64,000 nt of DNA, from NCBI RefSeq assembly GCF_014805685.1, contig NC_060907.1:2488197-2552196 (forward strand), read 5' to 3'. Under the pieces are notes generated by a model. That model was not told where the DNA came from, ran no database searches, and saw nothing but the letters and a program-made list of their open reading frames with translations. A program made the position numbers and the translations under genes. Shown in pieces: positions 33,180 through 48,527 of the stretch; positions within the stretch are counted from its first letter, which is position 1; each line of letters opens with the position of its first letter. Source of the DNA: Silurus meridionalis. Its lineage: Eukaryota > Chordata > Actinopteri > Siluriformes > Siluridae.

Positions 33180-36100
33180 ACATTCACCTGTTGAGAGAAT
33201 ATATTGGACAGTAAATTTCTTGTGAGCAATGTAAAAATCATAGTCAGGAGAATGCTCGTGCACAGGTTTATCAGAGTCATGTTAGTCACTTTTTTGTGAG
33301 GACGATAAATGGCCAGAGTGAGTATCGATAAACTCAGAAACAACATTCCTACTGCTGCAAACGCTTTTATATAACTTGGCCAAGAACTGTACATCTGGAA
33401 AATTAAAAGAAGTGATGTCACTATTAATAAAACTTTTTTATTTTAATAAAACATAGCACCCCTGAAGCACAGAGGGTTAATGGCCTTGATCAAGGGCCAT
33501 TAACCCTCTGAATGGACGCATGAAACTCATGCTTCATGCATCCACTATTAGTTTTTGGGGTACTGTTGAGGTATTATTGAGAGTGAGCAGATCAGACTGA
33601 CCATGAAAAGGCCTGGGATGTGGTAAAGTATGCAAAATATCCCAACTTCAAGCAATTGCAGGTTTTATAGGTTTTGCAAATTTTTTCTGCCATTTCACCT
33701 TGGATTATTATCGTATGGCAGCCCCGTTCTCTAGACTCACCTCCTTTTCTGTCCCGTTCCTCTGGATTCCTAAGGCCACTCATGCTTGATTTTTATTTTT
33801 TATTTTTCTGTATTTTATCAGGTTACCGATTTAACTTTGATATGAAAAATTGTAAAACTTGTGCAAGAAAAAAAAAAATACAAGCCCATAGACTACTAAG
33901 AAAGCATTGTAAATGACTCGTACCTCTGAAGCACATAAAGCTAAACACTACCTCTTTTTAAATGGTTGCTTCTTGGTATATTAGGCCTGCAGGTCCTGGT
34001 CTCTTACCAGATAGTAAACGTAAGTAACATCGAAAGTCTTCTGGATGGTAGCAAAAGTACCCAGATGATCACAAGAGCACAGAGTGTGAGTTCTGTTTAT
34101 CCTTCTGATGTTACAACCATCTTCAACCCATTCTTTTCTATTCCAGTACACACAGGAGAGAAAGCCTTTAGGGTCCAACTCCTAGTGAAGAAAAGGTCTG
34201 AATATTACCGTAGATATTAATAAATGAAGAGAAAAGCTTTTGAATTCAAATAACTTACATCTACATGCTTGAGGGTGAAGTTGACTTTAGAGAAGATTGT
34301 AGTGAAGCCAGATACTTGGAGAAGTTTCGCTGACACCACAGGAGATATTATGGTTTTTGTTGTATATACAAATGCATTGAAGAAGCTAGCATGCAGGATG
34401 GCTGCCATGTTGGTGAAGCTCATCAAGACAACAGCAACTACAACAAAATGAAGGTTCAAATGACAAGATAGACTGTTGTTTTCACCATGTCACATGATTC
34501 ACATTCACTGATTCACATTCATGGATCATTTACACATGTACATCAACTTTCTGAATATTCACCAAAGATCAGTAAAAAAAAGTTCCATCTAAACACAGAC
34601 TTTGATTTTATTTGAGAGGAAAGGATTGTAATGAGTTTTGCTCGTCTGCTTGTACTGAGGAATTTGAGTCAGAGACGTTAAATGTAAAGATTATTACTGT
34701 ACCGTTGCTTTTGTTCGGGATTCCTGTGACCTGGATATCCATAGAAGCAGTGGTTGTGGTGAGAGAGGGGATTTTACTCACACTGGAGTTTAGTTCAAGC
34801 TCAATTACCTGAACCTCTACAAAGATATTCAGATCAAGAGTCAGAGATTTGAAGTTCTGTCTACTATGTTTAAACTCTAATTTAATTCATTTCATAAGAT
34901 TATTATCTTATCAGGAATTGCAGTAAAATGTGTTTATAAAAGCAGATACAATACAATGTGATATAAAATATTGATTAAAAATATGAAACATTTTCAGACT
35001 TGAATGCGGCTAGTCAGAGTTTACAGAATGCTAGCGGCCCCAGAGCCCAGACTAGCTCACACTGGTATATATTTAATATTTTTTATCTGGGTTAATGTTA
35101 ATTTATCTATGTTTTTGATAAAGGTTTTAATTTTGCCTCTTTTATATTTAGTTAATTATTTATGTATTTAATATAAATTCCATCACTGACTCCCTCTGTC
35201 TCATCCACGTTAACACCAGACTTCTTACTGCCTTCTGTCTGCTCATTGTGAGCTTCATAAACTAGTCTACATCTGTGGTGTGTGAGAGAGAGACAGGAAA
35301 TGATACACCAGTGGATTGAAAAAGCAGCACGATGACAGAAAATAGGTTGATGTGCTGAAATCGGCACAAGACAAATATTGACATTTCACCAGATTGATTA
35401 AAACTGAAGAAACAAACCTGTTTTGAGAATGTAAGAAGTAGAAAGTACGGATGTTTGTGTAAAAATATACGAGTGAAAGTAAAAAGTTGTCCAAAAATAA
35501 ATAGTGAAGTAAAAAACTGATACCAGAAAAATCTACTAAACTACAATAACAAAGTATTTGCACTTTATTATTCAACCTCTGCTGTCTGTATATAAACCCA
35601 CCCCCATCTGTGCGTTCTAGAACTCGTTCAGTTCTCTAGCGATTACCAAGCCTAGCATTTCATGCCTCACAGTTTGCTAGTCCTTTATCTTTTTTCTCTT
35701 TCCTCTTCTCACCTACGCATTAGTATTATTGTTTCCTGACCTCCCGACTAAAGTTTCAGGCCTTTACCTTTGCTCGCCATTTTAGATTTATTTTGCCAGT
35801 TTATTTAATGAAACCTTTCTTACACTGTACTCGCATCCATTTCCTCTACTGTGCATTATTTTGAAGCAGTAGCGATTATGAACATGTTCCATACCTAAAG
35901 ATTGTAGAGGGATGCTGATGGACTGGATGTCGTCTGTTTCCTTCACTAGTTTAGACACCAGTTCTTCAGTGAAGTCCAGAACATCATTTCCATACAGTAT
36001 TAGATCCTGGTCAGTAGTGTTTTCTTTTACTAAACTTGTAATGTTCATCATGATGTTCAAATAATTTTCCACACTCTATATAACAGACAGAGATACACAA

Positions 36101-37163
36101 GATTCCAATGCACGAACGGCACATTATTATATTAACATGCATAAATTTACCATTACAAATTAACACCAAGTAAGTCTCACTTCCTGTGGAAGCTCTTGAG
36201 ATGTCTTGTTCTCGATTTGGTTCAGCAGCTCCTGTGCACACTTTACTGTTACATCATCCTAGTGCACAAAGACGTGATTTTTATCAAAAATTAATAGTAA
36301 AAAGTCATTCAGAAGGCTTTAATACTCGCCAAGTTCAGGCTCCAACATACCAAAGAAATATTACAATGAATCTCAGATATTTTTCAAATAAAATTATCTT
36401 GAATTCTGATTGAAATACATTTCTGAGAGATTCACAGTTATTAATTTTAGTTTTTAATGCATTCATAAAACAATATAGAAGAAACATATTTGTGTAACCA
36501 GTGTCTCCACAGGGAAAGTTCAACTATACCTGGCAATGTTCTGGTATTGTGAGACCCTCATCTGAGAAAAACGATTATTTCACAATGTTAAAGAACAATG
36601 GCTTGCTGAAATACATCCTTCAGTCATCCATCATTGTGTTCATGACTTTATATTTTACTCACCAAATTTTGTATCACAAGTTATAACTGCCATTAGTAAC
36701 AGAACAGAGATTCCTAGAAGGAGGAAACAAGAAATCAATTAATTACTTCACCACACCTCAGTCAAGGTGGTAATGACATCTGAGCCAATGCTGGAGATAC
36801 AGGAGAGGATTATAAAAAAAAACATATCCGAACAATGTTTAAATTAAATACTTATGGCATGGAATGAGCAAACTTAATTTCCCTGGTAAATGATGATGAT
36901 TTTGATTATTATTGGCAACATGACAGATTTACTCCAATCGGCTAGATAAAGAAACGTAACCAATGCAAAAATAATATAAAGATTAAAAATGTAAAAAGAT
37001 TTATACATTAAAACTGCACTACTAATTGCACTATTGATTACGTATGATTTTATTTCATACAACTGAATCCTAATTTATCAAATAAGAGTAAAATGTGGTC
37101 ATACACTCGCACCCAACACATCATCTGCCAATAAATCTACTTACTTTTAAAAAAAAAGGTCAT
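31810..37163 (-). CDS. ADGRE-like adhesion GPCR, tandem copy 3 (578 aa)
   Basis: Exons (complement): 37145-37163, 36663-36713, 36530-36561, 36181-36258, 35895-36075, 34703-34816, 34259-34437, 34008-34181, 33188-33394, 32839-33071, 32412-32475, 32046-32312, 31810-31947. Phases agree; total 1737 nt. The start codon used by copies 1 and 2 is ACG here; the next in-frame ATG, three codons on, opens a shorter but still hydrophobic signal peptide. GPS triad H257-L258-G259. After it the sequence diverges (TFATIQKT instead of TFALIMQT) and exon 8 is five codons longer than in copy 1. The Cys before TM3 (ICPR in the others) is lost (SNIFSQQ), while the extracellular loop 2 Cys is kept at 424. The C-terminus is longer because the old stop has been lost. 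Open throughout, so probably expressed, but the most diverged copy. Confidence 0.84.
33148..33179. repeat. (GT)n microsatellite
   Basis: GT tract in the intron just beyond exon 9 of receptor 3. The equivalent introns of copies 1 and 2 hold shorter GT runs. Confidence 0.9.
34990..35890. other. Intron 5 of receptor 3, with an unassigned dispersed sequence
   Basis: Contains 35152-35290, which resembles 51868-51970 on the opposite strand (agtttatgaagct, gatgagacagag, gagtcagtgatg). No exon seen. Confidence 0.4.
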
Positions 37164-37269
37164 TATTTCCGTTTTTGTTCAGTAAATTCTTCTTTCCCTG
37201 AAGTGAAAATGCACAACAAGCCTGAGACTGAGCCTCTAAATACTCTGTACATATATTTAAATCTAAATC

Positions 37270-37277
37270 ATTTGCAT
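37270..37277 (-). promoter_or_regulatory. Octamer ATGCAAAT upstream of receptor 3
   Basis: Third occurrence of the conserved octamer, 107 bp upstream of the used ATG. Confidence 0.45.
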
Positions 37278-37339
37278 CCTGGACCTAGAAGTCCTGATGC
37301 AAATCAGCCAAAGGGCATTATACAGAATCTAAACAAAGA

Positions 37340-38524
37340 AAAATATTATGAATTTACTGTTCAGGAGGTGCTTTGTGTGAAAACAGTATTAGAAACACTT
37401 TATTGATTTTACTTTTTAACTACACCCAATATGAGACTGTGGTACATTTTAGTTTTGCAGATGTCCCTCTGGCTCTGGACAATGCAGCCAGGCAACGAGG
37501 CAACAAGACAACTTCTTGCCACCAATACAGATTCCATCCTTGCATTGACTGCCCTCCCCTCTGGTATGAGGTGAATGTTGGAAAGTGGTAGCTCAGTGGG
37601 TAAAGTGTTGGACAGAAGGTTCAAATCTCAGCACCTTCAACTGCTCAGGTGTATAAATAAGAGAAGCCTACTCCAAGGACCACGAAGACATTTTTCAGGT
37701 TTTATCCTTATACCAATTCCAAAAAAGGGAACAATATGTACATAAAAACAGAATGTAGAGATTTGCAAATCTCATTAACCCACATTTTATTCACAATAAC
37801 GCACAGAAAACATAGCAATCATATATCAAGGTCAAGGTTATTTTAAATTTGATGGTTGGCTGCAACACGTCTCAAAGAATTTGGGGATGGGGCACAGCTG
37901 TCACAGCTGAAGAACTTCAACTACCAAAGTATATGATGGTGCATTTCTACACCTCCACCAACAAGCTCTAGTACCACTAATAAAAAATAAGGCAGACTGC
38001 AGCTTGTCACTCTGATTAGAAGATGATTGGCTGCAATTTTCCACCTGTACGGGACCTGTACACCTCAATGACACTGAAGCAGGCAGCTAAGATTGTGGCT
38101 GAATTGTGATGGGAAAATGTAGATGAACAGAGGCATCTCTAGATCCTCTGGCAAATCTTCATCGAAGAACTACTGCTCTGCGGTTTTACTACTGCGGTTT
38201 TAAGCAATACTAAACAAAATCAGATATTGGAGTTCTATCACATGAGATCTTCCACTCCAACCCATGTAAAGCACACCTTCATGGAGCTGGCTTTGTGCAT
38301 TGTCATGCTGGAAACACCATTCAAATGACAACTTACAATGTAAACAGAACAGGGAGAACCGTAACCATGCAAAGCGAGAATTAACGAGGACTCGAAAGAT
38401 AACAGAAGTGCAGATGCTGCAAATGACCAAGAGAGGGCAGTACATACTGTACATTTACATCAAATGTTTCAGCTGCTCTGTTCCTTTTTTAACCACCGCA
38501 AGATTACAGAGCAGGAAAACTGGT

Positions 38525-38595
<71 letters not shown>

Positions 38596-38681
38596 GAAAA
38601 CACACAAAGAAAACACCTAAGGATACAAAGAGATGTTTGTACCCTGGGGTTAGAAGTGAAAGAGTAAGTTATACTACATTC

Positions 38682-38746
<65 letters not shown>
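37340..38746. other. Distal end of unit 3, repeats and CA tracts, no gene
   Basis: Parallels 26770-27900. Includes a DNA-transposon fragment (37712-38160, related to 6540-7310 and 52320-53212) and two CA microsatellites at 38528-38593 and 38682-38741. Marks the right border of the receptor array. Confidence 0.6.
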
Positions 38747-38748
<2 letters not shown>

Positions 38749-39620
38749 ACAGATGGACCCCAAGTTCCGAAAAATCAACTTACGATAATAATAGCAATAA
38801 GACATGATTGTAAAAATATAATATACAGTATATACTACAAATTTATAAAAATAGAAAGTTTTGTGCGGCAGGCAAAAGTTAGCAGCGTATGATCCGCCCT
38901 CCACTCATGAACCAGCACTTGTTTATGCACCCGCTGCCACATACATAAATATATGGTTTATACAGTAGGGTACTGTAAATTGCTCTGTTTTACTAAACTA
39001 TGTTCTGTAATTTGTTAGATCTTTAACACTATACTGATCACAATTCTTTAAGACTCCTGTGTAGGCTAGGACATGTTTACTCTTACGATATTTTCAGGTT
39101 ATGACAGGGTCATTATAACTCCACCTCAACTCTGAGTGTTAAACAGCTGCTCCATGATAGATAATACAGGCAGTCCTCTACTAACGATGGAGATACGTCA
39201 CGACGACCCCATCTTAAGTCAAAAATATAAAAGTCGAAGATGGTACTATGACTGTGACAGTCTTTCCTGCTTCATGCTGATTTATCATTAAAATTTTCTG
39301 CTCTCAACTGATGGTTTTCCTCTTCTTTTTTTCACAACCAGCAGGAGACATACAAGGGGCTTTCGGAAGACATGATTTTACCACTTCAATTGCTGTAACC
39401 ACACTGAGAAACTTTACTCCGTCGACCACTAGCGAAAGTGGGGCATCTCACAGGGCGAGAGATTCGCTCATCCCAACTGCACATGCAACATATCTTACAT
39501 CGTAGGCTGCCTGTTGCCCAAAATTTTCATTATTTGTACAATTTTGCGGTATCGCTACCGTCATCGTAAGATCGAAAAATCATAAGATGAACCATCGTAA
39601 CTCGGGGACCATCTGTATAT
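38747..39620. mobile_element. Non-autonomous DNA transposon with terminal inverted repeats
   Basis: Starts tacagatggaccccaagttc and ends with the approximate inverse (taactcggggaccatctgta). A related inner repeat runs 39170-39560 (aggcagtcctctactaacga). Non-coding, although a fragment at 39330-39500 may derive from a transposase. Confidence 0.55.
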
Positions 39621-39742
39621 ATTGTTGATATCTTGAGCAATTATGTGCAATTATAATAAATATTTACATGTGCAATAAAGCGAGACATTAAACTATTATT
39701 GTAGTCTAACTTTTCTTCCTATATTTGTATATTTATTTATTC

Positions 39743-40110
39743 TTACAAATTAACTAGTACTGCACTGGAGGGAAGATAGACAGGCAAAAGTTCACCAAGC
39801 AGAGCTTTCTTTATTTTCTTAAATTTCACCCTGGCGCTATCTTTCCAGTACTCACGGCAGGGCTCACCCACACACTCGAGTTCGGGACGCCTTTCCTTCT
39901 TGATGTTTGCCGGCAGTCCCTCCCGGATCAGCACACGCTCCTTCGGGGTTCACCCGTCTCACGTGCGGATCGGTGCGCTTTCACTCTTAGCGCCCTCTCG
40001 AGTGTCCTTGCGGACCGGAGCTCCTTTTCTCGCGTCCACCTGAGTTCACTCGCCAACTAACTGCTCTCTGCTTGGTGTCTCTCTCTCCCAGAAGTTGGAG
40101 TCTCTCTCCT
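39743..40110 (-). other. GC-rich patch with an unrecognised 63-codon frame
   Basis: Much richer in C, G and CpG than its surroundings. On the minus strand a frame 39743-39934 includes RPELECVGEPCREYWKDSA and RVKFKKIKKALLGELLPVYL, and AATAAA follows its stop. I do not recognise the protein. It could be an exon, a retrocopy or part of an LTR element. Confidence 0.3.
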
Positions 40111-41953
40111 CTTTATTGGCTTAGCCAGACTGAAACAGAGCACACTGGTACAATTATATTTCTTATTTTCATTTGACTTGAATCTTTACTGTGAGCAACA
40201 GCAACCCAACAATTTCCCCTCTGGGATCAACAAAGTTTTGTGATACTGATACTGATTCTGATTCGAAACTCCATCGTAAGTCGGGGACTACCGGTGTAAT
40301 GTTTTCATTATTAATGTTATAAATGTTACTGTTAGCAGTGGTGAACAGTAATGAAGTAAATGTAATTGGTTCCTGTACTTGAGTAGCTTTTTCACGAATC
40401 TGTACTTTACTGAAGTGTTTCCATTTGGGGAAACTTTTACTGAAACTTCACTAGATTTCAAAGTGAAATCTTTTACTTTTTATTTAACTACATTTTGCAA
40501 AATCAGTCCTTCATTTATATTTTTGACTCGATAAAAACGTTTATTAAGAGTGTAGAGAGCGAAGCTCGAGGTCATCAAGGATGTAATGCAGCTTTAAATT
40601 AGAGCCGTAAACAATACAGCGAGAACAGCACTCTGGGATTAGGAGTCGCTGGACAGAAGAGTCTGCGCTAGTCAAAAAAGTTAGAAATATAAAAGGTCCC
40701 CTACCTCAAACTTGTTCCAGACCCCCCACAGTTACACTTTCTAAAACGGTGTTCCCTAATGGCAGTGTCCTCTTTCAGCATGCTCCCTGCACATCCACAC
40801 TGCAGCATACTGTTCAGGAGCAATTTGAGGAACAAAGAGTTCGAAGTTGTTGACTTAGCCTTTAAATTTCCCAGATCTCAACCTGATCAAGTTTCTGTGA
40901 CACATGTTGGACAAACAAGGCTCAATCCTCGAAACCTACAGGACCTTAAGGATCCGTTGTTATCATCTTGCCATCAGATATCACACCACACCTTCAGAGG
41001 TCTTGATGAGTCAAAGATGTTTTCTCTCCGATGTGCCATCTAGTAGAGGTCACTTTAATGAAAACTGAACGTTTTTTATGCCAGGTGTTTCCTACCTCCT
41101 GCATCAGGATCTCTGGGCACAACCTTGACTGACTATGGACAATCAACTGTCCTTTTCGTCTCTCATTGCTAATTTGACTTCCATTTGTACCCCTGAGCAG
41201 TTGAGGGGGCATTGCTCAAGGTCCAGCAGTGGCAATTTACTGCTAGGATTTAAAACTTCCACTTAGAATTCCAACATCTTAACCACTGATCTACCACTTC
41301 CCTGGGAGCCTGGGCTCCTGCACCACTTCTCTACTGATCCCTCCATCTCTCAGAGTACATGCAAGACCTGCATCGTCTCTGTTCTGGTACCGAGGTCATG
41401 GACTGAAGTTTCACCATGATGTCAGGACAGCTGAATCACCAGCAGTCTTTAAACAATGTCTAAAGACATTTTTACATTAATGACATTTTGCAGATGCCCT
41501 TATTCAAAAGGACTTGCAGTAGAGGGTTAAGGGCCTTGCTCAAGGGCCCAGCAGTGGCAGCTTGGTGGTGCTGGGATTTGAGATCTTGCTCTTTCGATCT
41601 GGATTCAATGCCTTAACCACTGAACAACCACCTCCTCAGACCTTCCACTTATCGATGTATGGACAGAAGTATAGACTGATGGTATTCCTACTCTGAGACC
41701 TGGATGTATTTATTGAGAGACTTCAAATCATTTATGGAAATTATTCTGGATAAGGAGGCAAACACCATTAATGTAACTGCATTTCACTGCATGTTGTACT
41801 CAGTTTTTATGTGTATGCGACAAATAAAATTTGGTTTGATTTGAAATGTCAATCAATAGACCACTTTGACTCTCTAAAAAACTTTTTTTTATTTTATTTT
41901 CAAAAGATGCATAAACACCCACCAACATATACAAATACATATACACTTTCAGG

Positions 41954-42016
<63 letters not shown>

Positions 42017-42114
42017 GGCTTGTGTGTTTGCACTTTAGCTGGAGGCCCAGTTTATATCAGGTGCGTCAACGTAGCCTGAGGGCTCTACAAACTGTCCTTA
42101 AACCACACCCCCGT

Positions 42115-42146
<32 letters not shown>

Positions 42147-42164
42147 ACACACACACACACACAG

Positions 42165-46243
<4,079 letters not shown>

Positions 46244-48527
46244 TTGTGTCTAATCTCTAACATCTGATTGCAAGGTTTTTCAGAAAGAATGTATCGATAG
46301 ACTTAATTTCCAGTCCTGTATAAACTTTTGTATAGTGCCTTAAACTGAGGTCATCCAGCAAGTGGAACAAAATCTTTAAACCTGCAAAACTAAGGAAATT
46401 GTACTTTTTGTTCGAATTTTTTTTTTTACTAGAAGTGTTCGATATTTATACACGCTAAAAAACATTAAAAACTCAACCACCAGCCATTTTTTTTAACCAT
46501 GACTCTGAATTTGGTAAATGAATTGTTACTTCCTGTTTAAATTAATGTCATGTCTTGCTAAGTATAATCACATGTACCTAACAACATTTAATAGCTACTG
46601 GCATTAACGTCTGTCAATAGTCTCCTTAATCCAGAGCAGTGTGAAGTTTCATGCTTGAGTGCACAAAACCACCACTCACTTGCACACACACACAAACACA
46701 CACACATGTTAGCAAGTGCACCTGAAACCTGCTAAACCGCATCACCACCTAGTGCAGGTATGGACATGTTGAGCTGTTTGACCGTTGATTTTCTGTTTCT
46801 CTTGCTCTCTTCTACCCAGACAAGATGTAACACATGGTAATGCTATAGCAGCTATAAACAAACGTTCAACTAGCATGGTAGCTGTTTTTTTTTTTTTTGA
46901 AGTTTTTAAGAAATAAAAGAACAACGCAACTCATCATGTTACGATAAAACCTCAAAGTGTTAATCCCTTGATCTCACATTTATTCCTTATCCAAAGAGAC
47001 TTACAGTTATCGAATTTATAGAATTAAGCATTTGAAAGGTAAGAGTCGTACTCAAGGGCCCAGGAGTGGCAGCTTGGTAGATAGAAGGTTTGCCACTTGT
47101 GTATTACGGCACAGTGAAATTGTTTCTTCGCATATCCCAGAGAATTAGGAAATTAGCTTACAGTGGCAGCTTGGTGGTGGTGGTATTTCAACTTGCAACC
47201 TTCCAAGCAGAAATCCAGCATTCTGGATTTTTTATAAAATCAAATACTTTGACCTTTGTTGAAGTTATAGCATAGCGTAACTGTAGACTGTTGCAAATCT
47301 CTGCCAGTGGAGACTCAGATAATCAAGATATTCAAGCAGATAATCAATAAATGTTAAAGAAGTCAATTACAACACATTGATATAATCCTGTGCTTTAAAG
47401 CTGGACAACTGTCAGAGTCGCCGTCCCTGGAAATGAGAATTCTAATAAACCACGTGTAACACCATTAAATGCAAATGACATTCATTTATTGTTGCTTACT
47501 GATATACTGTATATCACGTGTGTCTTGATTAAATATTAACCTGGATGTGTTTGCCTTACAGGATGCACTAAACTCATTCAGCAATAGCCAATAAAGCTTG
47601 CATTTATCAATAAATCAATATATTGTTCACTAGAAGAACAGCATAGGGTAGTTCAGCATTACAACATAGAACCCGACTTCATCTTAATTTTTCCTCTTTT
47701 TTTCCCCATCGGGTCCCTTTTACTTAAGATTCTCCCAGTGTAGACAGCTGATTTTATACAGTTATTAGGTTGTGCAGGTTTTGGTTAGCAGGGCTCCTGA
47801 GGTCCAAGTTGTGTGATAATGCCCCCCTCTACCCCCCCTCCCAACCTTTCACTTTTGATGCAGTGTGGGTAGGCCATTAAATCAGGCACATGGAAAAGCC
47901 AAGAATTACCATCAACGTTGGACCCTGAATAGGCGAATTTTGATAGACCAAAGGCAATAGTAAACAAGTGAGTTTGGTACAAGAGAAGAGTAGCTGAGTG
48001 TTTGTTTGTGTCGGTATTCCTGAAATATTGGCCATCGTCTGATCTATAGCCTGGTTCTGCACACTTTGTTTCGGAAAGCATCGTGTCCTTTTGATTGACA
48101 GGTCCGTTTGGTTGTGCAAGGAGCAGAGCCATGCTGGCTGACAGCTAAACTCCATCTCATAAGCAACACGTGACAGCTGAACTCCATCTCATAAGCAGCA
48201 TGCTAGAGACCGTAGATGATGGAGTATCTGTTAGCACACCATTAAAAGAGTACCGGATATTAATCAGGTATTTCCCGTAACCTTAAAATGTTATTTGTGT
48301 AAATACCGAAATATGTATCCTTGAATTCAGTGGTAAATTGACTCTAATGGCTAATGTGAGATTGTGTTACATTCAGAGTGTCATTTTTTTATATGCTAAA
48401 CCCAGATTTTAGTGTTAACATTAAATTCAGTTTCAGAGCTTATTCCAGCATATTTCACTTGAGCTCCAACTGAGTATTAGCTAACAGCCTTGATTCTGAT
48501 GGTGAGCAAGTGACCTTTTTTTGGCCT
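46244..48527. other. Space between convergent znf750 and epn3
   Basis: Contains the 3' untranslated region of znf750 (candidate AATAAA at about 46911) and presumably that of epn3. 47000-47220 has a short dispersed repeat. 47770-48200 is non-repetitive without a frame, with a 30-bp direct repeat at 48145-48200 (agct(a/g)aactccatctcata). No other gene seen. Confidence 0.45.

Noticed and set aside
38469..38741. Long open frames of alternating Val/Cys or His/Thr
   Set aside because: Products of CA/GT microsatellites. The same applies around 41800-42040 and 61275-62190.
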